Position numbers and translations under genes: made by a program. Of a stretch of DNA of 64,000 bases, positions 43,224 to 53,425 are shown piece after piece; position 1 is the first letter of the stretch, and every line of letters starts with the position of its first letter. The notes under the pieces were generated by a model. That model searched no databases. It was not told the DNA's origin and was given only the letters and a program-made list of their open reading frames with translations. Origin of the DNA: an uncultured Cytophagales bacterium (GTDB lineage Bacteria > Bacteroidota > Bacteroidia > Cytophagales > Amoebophilaceae); contig CAMNOX010000001.1 of assembly GCA_946547305.1 (NCBI GenBank), positions 1-64,000 on the forward strand, read 5' to 3'.

Positions 43224-46200
43224 ATATTTTTATTCATGTCTTCTAGAAATATCGATTTTGCGAATTCTGTTAGGCTTATCATTTTAACTGCTCCCTTAGC
43301 CATTTGGGCGACAAATCCTAGGAATGCTTTTTTCATTACATTTTTACATTTATTTATTTGAGAATATAAATCATCTATATTTTTAGGTATATTAACTCCA
43401 AGAGTTTTAGCGAACTTAGAAGCATTGTGCTTTGGATTATTGGTTATTTTATTAAGATTCTCATTAATTTCTCTTTTCTTTTCTTCACATAAGATATCAT
43501 AATTAATACAAATATTAGCATAGTAATCGAAATATTTTGGTTTATTTATCATCGATGTTTCATAATGGAGTTTGATGAGTGGCAGTGTTTTGCATATATC
43601 ATTTACATTGCTTCCATTCATTTCTTTTCCATTATGAACAGACCAAGATCCTTTACTTCCCTCTATATATTCAGTTATTTGGTCGAGATTTGCTTTGTTT
43701 ACTTTTCCATCTTTTGTTATGATTCTATTTTTTAGGCTATTAAATGTATAGTACTTTTTGTCATAACTGATTAGGTCGTTGAGTACTTTGTCATTACATT
43801 TATTATCGATGTAATCTTTAATCGTATTAAAGTTAATTTTGTAATTATATAAAACTTCGTAACCAATAATATATTTCTTTACATTGTCGCTCACATCATT
43901 TTCGAAATAGTTATTAACAATGCCTTTTTTAATTTTCTTGACGTTTTCGTCTTCATCATAATAGTTTTTAATAACGTTATTTCCAATTTCATTGACATTT
44001 TCTTTTTCCGATTCAATGAGCATATTAATAATATCATTATCAAAATTGTACGTAAATTTTTCATAAAAAGCATCTTTGTTAGTTCTTTGCTTGTCTATGT
44101 ATTTTATAAAATTATCTCTGATATTATCGAGTATTACGTTAGGGGCTTGTGGCTCATTATATTTTTTTATTTCGTTTGTTATCAATGTGGTTTCTATTAT
44201 ATCTTTTCTTTCTAATTTCTTGTGTACGTTAATAGTCATTTCATAACTTCTTTTTATTGTTTTTTCCACCATTTCTTTAATTGAGTTCTTGCATGTTTGC
44301 ATTGTGTTTTTATTGAGTGTATATTTTTTTTGTAAGTCCTCTACTGTTTTTAAATCTTCAATTATTTTTGTATTTGGGTTTGTATATCCTAACACACCTA
44401 GAGCTTCATTTATATTGTTTAGATGTTGATCTAAGGCAAGAATTGTTTTTATGAGTTTTATTAAACTGAATATATTTTCGTTGTTTAATTTTCCATTTTC
44501 TCCCGAGAATATATAGTTGTCAAAATTATTCTTATCATTATTATCAGTACCAAAAATTGTGTTTATAGCTGCTTCAAGTGTATTCATTATTTTGGTAATA
44601 TTATTCATATGTTCAGAAAGTAGCTTTATGTATTGGTCTCTAAGTTTGTCATTCACATATTTTTTATTATTTGCGTTGAGGTCATCATATTTTTCTGTAA
44701 AATTAAGTGTATTTAGAATGTCGTCCTTTGGTATCAATGACTTGGAATGATCATTTATTTCTTTAATTCTGGTTTCAAAATCTCGCATCTTACTATTGAA
44801 ACTATTTAGATCTTTAAGATCATCACCTTTAATATGATATGTTTCATCATATTCTTCCTTTACATTTTCATTACCTTCTTCTTCTTTTACATTAGCATCC
44901 AAATTCTTACCAAACATTTCCGTGTTTATTTTTTTATTATGTTCTTTTATATCTTCATGTCTCTCTTTAATGTAATTTACTACATTTACTTGATTTTTTA
45001 TGTTTTCAAGTGCTTTATTTAGGAATGTATTATTTTCGTTGAATATTCTGTTATATTCATTCAAATTGCTACATTCATTGTTATTCTTTGGATTATTGTT
45101 CTTTGGATTGTTATTGTAACAGTCTACTAATACATTATTATCCTTCTTTGTATATATTGTGTTGCTTATTTTGTTTGTTTTTACGTTTCCACCATTGATT
45201 ATATTGATATTTACGTATTTGCTATCGACATTATAGTTTGTCAGTTTTTTTACTATTTCTGTGTATTTATTTATACTTTCCTCTAGTTTCTCTTTTGTTT
45301 CTTTTGTAGCCTGTTCTACAATGTCACCGAATTTGATGTCTCCAATATTGGTATTATTTTCAATATTATCTATGCATTCATATAGTTTACCGTATTTTTC
45401 GTTTATATAATTTATCTTTGCATTTAAATGCACATTTCCATATGTTGTTATATCTTTAATTTCCTCAGCCCATATTTCGTTTATTTTTTTATATAGAATG
45501 TTTTTTAAGTATGGCAATCCTCCTCTGTATTTTCCATTATTTGTTTCATTTACTGTTTTGAGGATATTATGAACTGCTTGTATGTATTTTATGATGTCAT
45601 TTATTATTTTTTCATGATGCTTTACTAGTAAATGATCTCTAAATAAAAACATAATTCTTTGGAGATGTATTCTTTCAGTATTGTATCCATATGTATTTTG
45701 ATTATTTAGTTCACAATCTTCTAGATATTGGTAAGGTGTTACTCCTTTTTTATTTTTTGTGTAGAAATTGCTGTTTATAAAGTTAAGATCTTCGTTATAT
45801 TGACATATTTTGTCGACAATTCCAATTATCTCTTCTTTTGTAACTTTTTTGTTATTCATTTCCAGTATTTTATTAGCCATACTGATATAGTCTGATTTTT
45901 TAATGCAGTATAGCTCTGTAGTATTTTTAAATTCATTAGTTGCAACTGTTTCACTAAATATATTCTTGATATTTTGTTTAGTTGCTAATAAATTCCATAT
46001 GAAGATTTTACAGATAGTTTTTTTGTCGACTTTATTAAGTTTATTATAGTTATCTGTAAGTTCTTTTTTGAGTGAAATATATTCATTGTAGAGATTTATA
46101 ATGTTTTGGTCTTGTCCAGGTCCATTGCTACATATTTGATCATTTTCTTTCATAATTCTTTCTATTTCTTTTATTTTCTCATTAATATTAAATTTAGTTA

Positions 46201-49200
46201 GGAATAACAATTCAAAATTTTTACTTATTAATGCTTCCTTGAGGTAGATTTGAAGTTTGCTTTTGTCTTCCGATTGTTTGTCAATTAGCCATTCAGAATC
46301 TTCTGCCCATGTGTTACGTATATTACTTACATACTTTAGGTATTTATTTACATAATCTTTGTATTCTCTGATGAGGTCTTCTAATGTTGCTATATTTTTT
46401 GTTAGTGTAGTTTTTGTATTGTTTATTTCATTTATTATAAGAGTATTTACTTCCCCTGTTATACATCCTTGCATTTGGCTGTGGATGTATTCCTTTTTAG
46501 ATAATGATTTTGTGTTATATATATCGTATGTTGCCTGATCTAAAGAATTTAGGACGCTTAGTGTTTGTATTTGCGTATTGTTTTCTCTTATCAAGTTATC
46601 TATCTTATTTCCAAGATCACTTACGTCTTTATTTGCTTTAAATTCTATTTTATCTTTACCGTCTTTATTTTTATCATCTTTTTGGACGCTAAGTTTATTA
46701 TTTAAATTGTTTATGAGATCTAATTTTGAGTTAGTTAGGTCTACTGTAAACTTTGTTTTGTTTTCTGAGCTTACTATATTATTATGTTCAGTTTTTAGGT
46801 CATTATACTTTTTATTGTCTTCTCCTGCAGAACCTGCATAATTTTCAATATCTTTTTTCTCATCACTTAATTTTTCTTTTAAATTGCCTATAATAGTTTC
46901 TTTTCCATTTTCCCTACCTTTAATCGCGGTATTATTAAGTGTATTGATAAAATTAATATAAATATTTTGATTTTTTTGTAATTCTTCAAAATTATTAACG
47001 AAATCAATGTCTCCGTTAATAATGAAACAATTATCTCTAATGAAACTCTTGTTTCTAAGTTCTTCTTTTTTATAATAATCTTCTATCATCGTACAATAAG
47101 GTTTTATATCACTTTCTACTTTTAAAGTGATAATTAAGTAGTCACTTGTTTTGTTAAAATTAATTATTCCTTCTTTTATCTTACTGTTGACACTTGTGAG
47201 TATCTTATCTGTATTCTCCTTTAATTGTTCAATATCCTTCTTATATTTATCTATTGGATCTTTATATTTTTTTTTGAATATACGTATTTTCCCTTTATTA
47301 TCTGCAATCTCGTTAGTTGCCTTATTTTTTATTTTTTTTGCATATCCATTAATTTTTCTTTGGTATTTATAGAATTTTTGTTCATTACTGTCATTAACTT
47401 TTATATTTTCAAATATGTCTGGGTACTTTTCTTTTATGGCGTTTATCTTAAAAAATTTAGCTTCCTCGATAAACTTACTTACTTTGTCGTTCAGGGTTAT
47501 TGCATTCTTTAGTACATTTGCGTTTATACTCTGTATTTGCTCGTTTATGTAAGCTACTTTTGTTTTAGTCTCAAATTGTAATTGTTCCTTGCCTTTTTTT
47601 TTTGTTTTTTTGTTTTCTTTTGTTTTTATTGGTACTTGTATTGTTTCATTTATGTCTTTTAAATCTTTTATATCTGAGAGTATTTTTTTAAGTTTTTCAT
47701 TTTCTACTATAAAATTTTGATTGTTTTTTACAATAGCGTTTACTATATCTGTAAATTCTTTAGATTCTTTCTCAAGTCTCTTATTTCTATCTTCTGCTTC
47801 TTTTTTCTTCCTAGCTGCCTCCTCTGCCTCTTTTTTCTTTCTATCTTCTTCTTCCTTTTTCTTTCTCTCTTCTTCTTCCTTTCTATTCTTTTCTGCTTCT
47901 TTCTTTCTCTTTTCTTCTTCTGCCTCTTTTTTCTTTCTATCTTCTTCTGCTTTTTTTAGCCTATTATTTTGCTCCTCATTAATGCCTTTTGTTAGTTGAT
48001 CAAGTTCGCTTCTTATTTTTTTAAGTGCATCTCCATTTATTGCATTTTTATTGTTGGTTATAAAGCATAATGTATTTTGAATGTGATTCAATAGTTCTTG
48101 TAAATTTTCGTCTTTTAGTGCCTTTAGTGTCTCCATACCATGTCCGATAACTTTATATATTGAATCTATCAATAATTGCGCTCTTTTTGTATAAATATCC
48201 GTTTTAATTTGTGTGAATAGAACGGTTATTTTATTGTATGGATCACTATTGGTTATTGTATTAAATAGTTTTTGTAGTGTTTCTGTTATATTACTTATTA
48301 ATTGTCTTTCATAACTAGCGATACTCCCAAGAATACTTATATTTTTGTTAAAGTCTCCTAATGTTCCTATTATTTCTTTTATTACATTATTCCTTGTGCT
48401 TATTACGTTATTGTATGAATCGTAATTTTTTCCAACTTCCTTAAGTTGGTCATTTAGATCTTCGTATTTATTATTGTCTAATATTTCTTTAATTTTGGTC
48501 AATTTATCTTCTATAATATTTAAGTTTTTTGTTATATTGTTTAGATTTTTTGTATGTTCACATATTTTTTTTATATTTGCGTTTATAATGCGTAGGAGTC
48601 TAATTTCTCTAGGGATATTTTGAAATTCTACTTGTTTTATTATTTTGTTGAAATTTTCTAACGCGATTCCGTCTCTATTATTTTCCATTTTTTTTTCTGT
48701 TACTTCTATATCTACTTTCACATTATTATATTTATTTTGAATCATATCGATCTCATTTACTATATTTTCGTAATTGTAATTAATATCTTCCTTGAGTGGA
48801 TCTTTAGATTGTTCGCCTGATATTGCATTTAAATTTTCGCGACATTTACATATTAAATTGTGTATGCCATCTACGTCATCTATAATTTTATATATTTTAT
48901 AGTTTTCAAATTTTTGATTGAGTGTACGTGTAAATTTGTTTATTTCGGTTTTAGTATTAATAGAATCACCTGATAGAGTACCTATTACTGTCGCAGAATT
49001 GAATTTTTCTTTCATTGAGTTTATTGGTTTGACATTTTTATACATTGTTTCTAATGTATTATTAAATCCTGCTATGACATTATTATTTGTCATGTTAATG
49101 CTGTTAGGTTCAGCATTGGATACTTTATCTGGCTTGGATGTATTTATATTTTTTCTTCCATGGTTTCTAAACATTTTTTTTTTGTCTCCAGCAAAAACTG

Positions 49201-49261
49201 GCGATTGTGTTAATATAAATAAAAACAATGTTACTAAGTTAGCATATTTCATACTCATCAT
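43220..49261 (-). CDS. Giant exported coiled-coil protein (2013 aa)
   Basis: A single uninterrupted frame, the largest in the window. The leader MKYANLVTLFLFILTQSPVFAG (from Met4) is a good signal peptide. Almost the whole mature protein is helical, Asn/Lys/Ile/Glu-rich and likely coiled coil. Residues about 424-500 form a dense charged helix of DRKKKEAEEEKRKKEAEKN-type units. An Asn-rich spacer with NNPKNNNPKNN occurs near 1395. Cysteines are sparse and there is no Cys cluster at either end. I see no catalytic motif. The frame has been kept over 6 kb in a small genome, so it must be useful; a fibre, adhesin or host-directed scaffold is an inference. It is coupled to the gene at 42270. Codon use matches other minus-strand genes, so recent transfer is not indicated. 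Confidence 0.85.
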   Translation of the reverse strand: MMSMKYANLVTLFLFILTQSPVFAGDKKKMFRNHGRKNINTSKPDKVSNAEPNSINMTNNNVIAGFNNTLETMYKNVKPINSMKEKFNSATVIGTLSGDSINTKTEINKFTRTLNQKFENYKIYKIIDDVDGIHNLICKCRENLNAISGEQSKDPLKEDINYNYENIVNEIDMIQNKYNNVKVDIEVTEKKMENNRDGIALENFNKIIKQVEFQNIPREIRLLRIINANIKKICEHTKNLNNITKNLNIIEDKLTKIKEILDNNKYEDLNDQLKEVGKNYDSYNNVISTRNNVIKEIIGTLGDFNKNISILGSIASYERQLISNITETLQKLFNTITNSDPYNKITVLFTQIKTDIYTKRAQLLIDSIYKVIGHGMETLKALKDENLQELLNHIQNTLCFITNNKNAINGDALKKIRSELDQLTKGINEEQNNRLKKAEEDRKKKEAEEEKRKKEAEKNRKEEEERKKKEEEDRKKKEAEEAARKKKEAEDRNKRLEKESKEFTDIVNAIVKNNQNFIVENEKLKKILSDIKDLKDINETIQVPIKTKENKKTKKKGKEQLQFETKTKVAYINEQIQSINANVLKNAITLNDKVSKFIEEAKFFKINAIKEKYPDIFENIKVNDSNEQKFYKYQRKINGYAKKIKNKATNEIADNKGKIRIFKKKYKDPIDKYKKDIEQLKENTDKILTSVNSKIKEGIINFNKTSDYLIITLKVESDIKPYCTMIEDYYKKEELRNKSFIRDNCFIINGDIDFVNNFEELQKNQNIYINFINTLNNTAIKGRENGKETIIGNLKEKLSDEKKDIENYAGSAGEDNKKYNDLKTEHNNIVSSENKTKFTVDLTNSKLDLINNLNNKLSVQKDDKNKDGKDKIEFKANKDVSDLGNKIDNLIRENNTQIQTLSVLNSLDQATYDIYNTKSLSKKEYIHSQMQGCITGEVNTLIINEINNTKTTLTKNIATLEDLIREYKDYVNKYLKYVSNIRNTWAEDSEWLIDKQSEDKSKLQIYLKEALISKNFELLFLTKFNINEKIKEIERIMKENDQICSNGPGQDQNIINLYNEYISLKKELTDNYNKLNKVDKKTICKIFIWNLLATKQNIKNIFSETVATNEFKNTTELYCIKKSDYISMANKILEMNNKKVTKEEIIGIVDKICQYNEDLNFINSNFYTKNKKGVTPYQYLEDCELNNQNTYGYNTERIHLQRIMFLFRDHLLVKHHEKIINDIIKYIQAVHNILKTVNETNNGKYRGGLPYLKNILYKKINEIWAEEIKDITTYGNVHLNAKINYINEKYGKLYECIDNIENNTNIGDIKFGDIVEQATKETKEKLEESINKYTEIVKKLTNYNVDSKYVNINIINGGNVKTNKISNTIYTKKDNNVLVDCYNNNPKNNNPKNNNECSNLNEYNRIFNENNTFLNKALENIKNQVNVVNYIKERHEDIKEHNKKINTEMFGKNLDANVKEEEGNENVKEEYDETYHIKGDDLKDLNSFNSKMRDFETRIKEINDHSKSLIPKDDILNTLNFTEKYDDLNANNKKYVNDKLRDQYIKLLSEHMNNITKIMNTLEAAINTIFGTDNNDKNNFDNYIFSGENGKLNNENIFSLIKLIKTILALDQHLNNINEALGVLGYTNPNTKIIEDLKTVEDLQKKYTLNKNTMQTCKNSIKEMVEKTIKRSYEMTINVHKKLERKDIIETTLITNEIKKYNEPQAPNVILDNIRDNFIKYIDKQRTNKDAFYEKFTYNFDNDIINMLIESEKENVNEIGNNVIKNYYDEDENVKKIKKGIVNNYFENDVSDNVKKYIIGYEVLYNYKINFNTIKDYIDNKCNDKVLNDLISYDKKYYTFNSLKNRIITKDGKVNKANLDQITEYIEGSKGSWSVHNGKEMNGSNVNDICKTLPLIKLHYETSMINKPKYFDYYANICINYDILCEEKKREINENLNKITNNPKHNASKFAKTLGVNIPKNIDDLYSQINKCKNVMKKAFLGFVAQMAKGAVKMISLTEFAKSIFLEDMNKNI
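47760..47990. repeat. Imperfect repeats coding for charged helix
   Basis: Repeated pieces such as CCTCTTTTTTCTTTCTATC and TCTTCTTCC encode Glu/Lys/Arg/Ala heptad-like units in the giant coiled-coil protein. Similar in style to the left-edge array but with Ala and Asp and without its exact units. Confidence 0.8.
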
Positions 49262-49335
49262 TTATTTATATATTAAGATACTTATGCACTATTTAAAAAA
49301 ATATTATGTCTTTTATGACTCTATTACAAAATATT

Positions 49336-49836
49336 TTATAATTTAGTGATATTTTCTACGTTATGTATTTCAATTTTTTTTTCTTTTATATTTATTTTTT
49401 TAACAAACGCTTTGTTGTATGGTATGAGGTATTTGTCTGAGTTATGTGTGATTTCGATACATTTATTCATTGGGTAATTGTATATGTTTGATACATATCC
49501 GAAATTATTTTTAAGCTTATTTACAACATAGAAGTTTATTATATTGGCGTCTTCTTTTTCTTTTATATTCTTATTAAAATCATCGTTTGTTAAAAATACA
49601 TTTATTTTTTTAGGTTTTGAATCAGTAATTGTGTCTATGTTGTTTAATGTAATTTCTAGTTGTTTTTTTGTTTCTTTGAGCGATAATACCTTAAAAGGGA
49701 TTAGGTCGTTATTTATTGATAGGAATATAAACTTGATAGTTCTGATGTTTATATTGATATCGAGGTTTAGTTTGATTATATTTGTGCCTGGTTTTTGAAT
49801 TATATTACCTATTTTAGAGAAGTTGTTATTGTCCAT
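49336..49836 (-). CDS. rimM: Ribosome maturation factor RimM
   Basis: RimM helps assemble the head of the 30S subunit. The 166-residue length fits. The N-terminal barrel opens FSKIGNIIQKPGTNIIK, equal to the usual IGKIVKPHGLKGEVKV but with the HGLKGE core lost. The PRC-barrel half is clearer: FYVVNKLKNNFGYVSNIYN, then YLIPYNKAFVKKINIKEKKIEIHNVENI. The gene is diverged and highly Asn/Lys/Ile-rich, typical of minus-strand genes here. It is divergent from rplV, next to the ribosomal block. Confidence 0.8.
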   Translation of the reverse strand: MDNNNFSKIGNIIQKPGTNIIKLNLDININIRTIKFIFLSINNDLIPFKVLSLKETKKQLEITLNNIDTITDSKPKKINVFLTNDDFNKNIKEKEDANIINFYVVNKLKNNFGYVSNIYNYPMNKCIEITHNSDKYLIPYNKAFVKKINIKEKKIEIHNVENITKL

Positions 49837-49925
49837 AAAACTGTCTTCTTACTTATTATATGTATTGACTAGTAAATATTTTTTATTTTATTGTGATTTA
49901 AGAGAATTTTAATTAACAAGTTAGT

Positions 49926-50465
49926 ATGTCGTTTCATAAGGCGTGCTTTTTAAAGAATAGTGACTTAGCTGGTATTGCAATATTGAACAGAAGTATTGTG
50001 GCGCCAAGGAAGATGCAGTTTGTTGCTGATTTGATAAGGAATAAGAGCGTATCTTTTGCTTTTTCAATATTGTCTTGTAATGAGAAGAAATGTTTTGGAT
50101 TGTTTGAGAAGTTACTTTCGGCAGCTGTTTCTAATTTTGAAATGGAGTGTGAAAAGAGAAATGAGAAATTTTATAGTTTAGATGACGTGTACGTATCTAT
50201 GGTTAGTGTTGGTTCGGCAGGGATGTTGAAAAGGACTTTACCCGCACCTCAAGGTAGGGCTATGATAGTACGTAAGCGTTTGTCAAATTTGGTTATAATA
50301 GTAAGACCATTAGCTATGGCTACGAAGAAATCGAAAGGTTCTGTGGGGGCTGATGTTAATAATGGTGTTAGTAAGTTAGAGAAGAATGGCGTTAAGAAGA
50401 ATGTTTTAGGTAATGTTAAAAAAGTTAGTAAAAGTAAAAAATTAGAAGATGGGGCAGAAGGTTAA
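49926..50465 (+). CDS. rplV: 50S ribosomal protein L22
   Basis: L22 lines the peptide exit tunnel. The 179 residues include the core VAPRKMQFVADLIRNKSVSFAFSIL, EKLLSAAVSNFE and the tunnel hairpin with PAPQGRAMIVRKRLS. A C-terminal extension of about 50 residues is Lys/Asn/Gly/Val-rich and without known homologue. Its stop lies 17 bases inside rpsC. The usual rpsS upstream partner is missing; rplV opens the block behind a promoter region shared with rimM. Confidence 0.97.
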   Translation: MSFHKACFLKNSDLAGIAILNRSIVAPRKMQFVADLIRNKSVSFAFSILSCNEKKCFGLFEKLLSAAVSNFEMECEKRNEKFYSLDDVYVSMVSVGSAGMLKRTLPAPQGRAMIVRKRLSNLVIIVRPLAMATKKSKGSVGADVNNGVSKLEKNGVKKNVLGNVKKVSKSKKLEDGAEG

Positions 50466-51261
50466 TCCAAATGGGTTTAGGACAGGAATCACTAAGGAAT
50501 GGAAGGTTTGTTGGTTCTCTGAAAGGAGGAACAGTACGTATAGGTCTATGTGTGATGATGGGCATATGCGTAAGTATCTTAAGAGATATAATTCTTTACT
50601 TGAAGAATTACCACGTAGGGATTATCGTTATACTTATAAGGAGTTAATTGGAATCTCGTCAAAAGTGAAGTCTTTTTGGGATAAGTTCCACCCTGAAGAA
50701 AAACATAGTGGTCGTAAATACATCTCAGAGATGAAGATGGTGTATAGTTTTAAGTATTTCATTATTTATATTAAGTGTTCGAATTCCGGGATAATTGTTG
50801 GAGAAAAAGGGTGTAATATAAGTAGAATAACTAAAGATTTGGAGAAGTTGTGTGGTTGTCAAATGCAAATAAATGTGCTAAGGTCTGGTAATAGTAGTCT
50901 TTGTTCTGCTCTTTCGTTATCTATTTTTAATAGGATGAGAAGTGGGGAGTCTTATAGAAGGGTTATACGAAATGCCATAAGTCCTTATATGAATAGCTCA
51001 GATGTTGGTATAAAGGTGTTGATATCTGGAAGGCTTGGTGGTGCTGAGATTGCACGAAGTGATAAATTTAGTGTTGGTAGAATTCCATCGCATACTTTAA
51101 GGTCAAATATTGAGTATGTTTGTAGAAATATTGATACAATTTATGGGACACTTGGTTTAAAGATATGGGTATACAAAGGAGAAATCTACGAAAGACCAAA
51201 GGTGCTTTTAACTGCAGAAACTAAGAATGATGGTGTAAGAGATAAGAGAAGAAGGAACTAA
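50449..51261 (+). CDS. rpsC: 30S ribosomal protein S3
   Basis: S3 binds mRNA at the entry site. The 270 residues start MGQKVNPNGFRTGITKEW. The KH domain motif is IIVGEKGCNISRITKDLE and the C-terminal part has SGRLGGAEIARSDKFSVGRIPSHTLRSNIEY. It is diverged in the N-terminal half. It overlaps the end of rplV by 17 bases. Confidence 0.98.
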   Translation: MGQKVNPNGFRTGITKEWKVCWFSERRNSTYRSMCDDGHMRKYLKRYNSLLEELPRRDYRYTYKELIGISSKVKSFWDKFHPEEKHSGRKYISEMKMVYSFKYFIIYIKCSNSGIIVGEKGCNISRITKDLEKLCGCQMQINVLRSGNSSLCSALSLSIFNRMRSGESYRRVIRNAISPYMNSSDVGIKVLISGRLGGAEIARSDKFSVGRIPSHTLRSNIEYVCRNIDTIYGTLGLKIWVYKGEIYERPKVLLTAETKNDGVRDKRRRN

Positions 51262-51279
51262 TAATTAATATATAATTTT

Positions 51280-51699
51280 ATGCAGCCAAGTAAAGTTGAA
51301 TATAGGAAACAGCAGAAAGGAAGAGTTAGGGGGATCTCATATAAAGGAAGCTCGCTGTGCTTTGGTAATTTTGGGATAAAAGCTGTTGAATGTGGTAGGA
51401 TATCGTCAAAACATATAGAAACATCTAGGGTACTGTTAACTAGAATATTAGGAAAGACAGGTAAATTGTGGATTAGGGTTTTTACCGATAAGCCAATTAC
51501 AAGGAAAGCAGCTGGAGTAAGAATGGGGAGTGGGAAAGGAGAACCTGAATTTTGGGTTTGTAGAGTTAGGGCAGGTATGATATTGTTTGAAGTTTCTGGG
51601 GTTGACATTTCTGCTTTTACTGACGTGTTTAATGTTATTAGCGATAAGTTGCCTGTAAAAATAAAAATGGTTGTAGATAGAGAATTTAATAATTGTTAG
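51280..51699 (+). CDS. rplP: 50S ribosomal protein L16
   Basis: A central 50S protein near the peptidyl transferase centre. At 139 residues it has YRKQQKGRVRGISYKGSS, FTDKPITRKAAGVRMGSGKG and a normal end. It follows rpsC after 18 bases. Confidence 0.98.
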   Translation: MQPSKVEYRKQQKGRVRGISYKGSSLCFGNFGIKAVECGRISSKHIETSRVLLTRILGKTGKLWIRVFTDKPITRKAAGVRMGSGKGEPEFWVCRVRAGMILFEVSGVDISAFTDVFNVISDKLPVKIKMVVDREFNNC

Positions 51700-51725
51700 A
51701 ATAACATAGATAATAAGAGTTTTAT

Positions 51726-51935
51726 ATGGAGATGGCTAATGGTTTGCCGGATGTAGGAATGGTGGGGAAGGCTGCTAATATTGATGAGTTGAAAGAGAAG
51801 TTGAAGCTTATGTGTTATTTAGCTAGTTTTTCTACTAATAAGAAGGGCACTGATGTTAAAAAATTAAGAAAGTCTATTGCGCGTGAATTAACGATGCGTA
51901 GTGATAAATGTGTAAATAGAGATATATTAGTATGA
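51726..51935 (+). CDS. rpmC: 50S ribosomal protein L29
   Basis: At the tunnel exit; contacts SRP and trigger factor. The 69 residues include NIDELKEKLKLMCYLASFS and KKLRKSIARELTMR, the family helices. The last codon shares bases with the start of rpsQ (four-base overlap). An earlier ATG is used; the first 12 residues are not matched by the family. Confidence 0.93.
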   Translation: MEMANGLPDVGMVGKAANIDELKEKLKLMCYLASFSTNKKGTDVKKLRKSIARELTMRSDKCVNRDILV

Positions 51936-52186
51936 TTGTGAAGAGGAAAACTTTTGTTGGGGTTGTTGTTAGTGGTAAGTGTGATAAAACCAGGAAGGTT
52001 TTAGTAACTAGAACATTCAGGCATCCTTTATATAAAAAGACTTTGAAAAAAGAAAGGGAAATAACTGTTCATGATCAGGAAAATAAAAGTGGTGTTGGTG
52101 ATGTTGTCAAGATTGTTGAATCTAGACCTATAAGTAAGATGAAGAGGTGGGCTTTGTTGGGGATTTTAAAAAAAAGTAGAGTATGA
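51932..52186 (+). CDS. rpsQ: 30S ribosomal protein S17
   Basis: A primary 16S binder. The 84 residues have KTFVGVVVSGKCDKTRKVLVTR, YKKTLKKEREITVHD, VGDVVKIVESRPISKMKRW. Overlaps both neighbours by four bases, indicating coupled translation. Confidence 0.97.
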   Translation: MIVKRKTFVGVVVSGKCDKTRKVLVTRTFRHPLYKKTLKKEREITVHDQENKSGVGDVVKIVESRPISKMKRWALLGILKKSRV

Positions 52187-52548
52187 TACAAAAAGGGACT
52201 AAATTGGTTGTTGCGGATAACACTGGTGCTAAGGAAGCCATATGTATTGGGATATTAGGTAGTGGATCGTCTATAGCAAAGATTGGAGACAGGATTATAG
52301 TGTCAGTTAGGAAAGTGTTGCCTAATTGTGACATAAAGAGTGGGACTATTTCCAAAGCTGTTGTGGTTCGTACCGTGAAGGAATTAAGGAGGTCTAGTGG
52401 AGATTACATTAGATTTAGTGATAATGCAGTAGTCCTGATAAATGAGAATAAGGATATGAAGGGTACTAGAATATTTGGACCAGTTACTAAAGAGTTGGCG
52501 TTGAAAGGTTATAATAAGATTGTATCTTTAGCTAAAGAAGTTTTGTAG
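52183..52548 (+). CDS. rplN: 50S ribosomal protein L14
   Basis: L14 sits at the subunit interface and binds L19. The 121 residues have KLVVADNTGAKEAICIGILG, GDRIIVSVRKVLPN, VVRTVKELRRSSGDYIRFSDN and IFGPVTKELALKGYNKIVSLA. Typical throughout. Confidence 0.98.
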   Translation: MIQKGTKLVVADNTGAKEAICIGILGSGSSIAKIGDRIIVSVRKVLPNCDIKSGTISKAVVVRTVKELRRSSGDYIRFSDNAVVLINENKDMKGTRIFGPVTKELALKGYNKIVSLAKEVL

Positions 52549-52551
52549 ATT

Positions 52552-52863
52552 ATGAAAATGAATATAAAAAAAGGAGACACGGTTAAGGTTTTGTCTGGGA
52601 AAAGTAAAAATAAAATTGGAGTTGTTTTGAGGGTTTTCCCAAAGACTTTGAGGGTTGTAGTTGAAGGTGTGAATATTGTAAAAAAGCATTTAAAAAAGGA
52701 ACCTAATAAAAAAGGTTCTGTTATATCTAAGGAAGCCCCAATTCCTATTTGTAACGTGATGTATTATGATGTTAAATCTGGTGTTGCTTCTAGGATTGGT
52801 AGAAAGCTTGACGATAATGGTGTATTGAGGAGGTATTTAAAAAGAACTAATAATTTTGTATAA
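52552..52863 (+). CDS. rplX: 50S ribosomal protein L24
   Basis: An assembly initiator of 50S. The 103 residues contain the KOW motif (KKGDTVKVLSGKSKNKIGVVLRVFP), VEGVNIVKKHLKKEPNKKGSVISKEAPIPICNVMYYD, and end in basic residues. Three bases after rplN. Confidence 0.97.
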   Translation: MKMNIKKGDTVKVLSGKSKNKIGVVLRVFPKTLRVVVEGVNIVKKHLKKEPNKKGSVISKEAPIPICNVMYYDVKSGVASRIGRKLDDNGVLRRYLKRTNNFV

Positions 52864-52864
52864 T

Positions 52865-53425
52865 ATGAAAGGTGGGTGTTGTTATATTCCTAGATTGCAG
52901 GAGAAATATAGAAATGAAATAATTCCTGAATTGAAGAAGACGCTTGGAATAGATAATATTATGGCTGTTCCTAGATTGGTTAAAATATGTATTAATCAGG
53001 GTGCTGGACGTGCTTCTTCTGATAAGAAGTTATTTGATACTGTATTGAAAGAACTTACTAGCATTGCTGGGCAGAAAGCTGTTGCCAAAAAGTCCAGGAA
53101 GTCTATTGCAAATTTTAAGCTTAGAGAAGGTGTTAATGTTGGTTGTATGGTGACTTTGAGGGGGAGGAGAATGTACGAGTTTTTTGATAGGTTGGTTAAT
53201 ATTGCATTACCAAGAGTTAGGGATTTTAGAGGTGTTAGTAATGATGCTTTTGATAATTCAGCTATATATAACCTTGGAATTAAGGAACAGATAATTTTTC
53301 CAGAGATTGTTATCGATAAAGTGTCTACCATTATTGGTATGAACATTTCGATTGTTACTAGCACGTCAGATAAGCGTGCAGCTTTTTTGTTGTTAAAACT
53401 TTTAGGAATGCCTTTTAAAGTATGA
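52865..53425 (+). CDS. rplE: 50S ribosomal protein L5
   Basis: L5 binds 5S rRNA. I use the ATG at 52865-52867, one base after the rplX stop; a TTG nine bases earlier is unlikely. The 186 residues include [61 protein letters not shown], and [26 protein letters not shown]. Confidence 0.97.
   Translation: MKGGCCYIPRLQEKYRNEIIPELKKTLGIDNIMAVPRLVKICINQGAGRASSDKKLFDTVLKELTSIAGQKAVAKKSRKSIANFKLREGVNVGCMVTLRGRRMYEFFDRLVNIALPRVRDFRGVSNDAFDNSAIYNLGIKEQIIFPEIVIDKVSTIIGMNISIVTSTSDKRAAFLLLKLLGMPFKV

Noticed and set aside
47717-47999. Plus-strand Ser/Phe repeat frames
   Set aside because: They are the complement of Glu/Lys-rich repeats in the giant coiled-coil gene.
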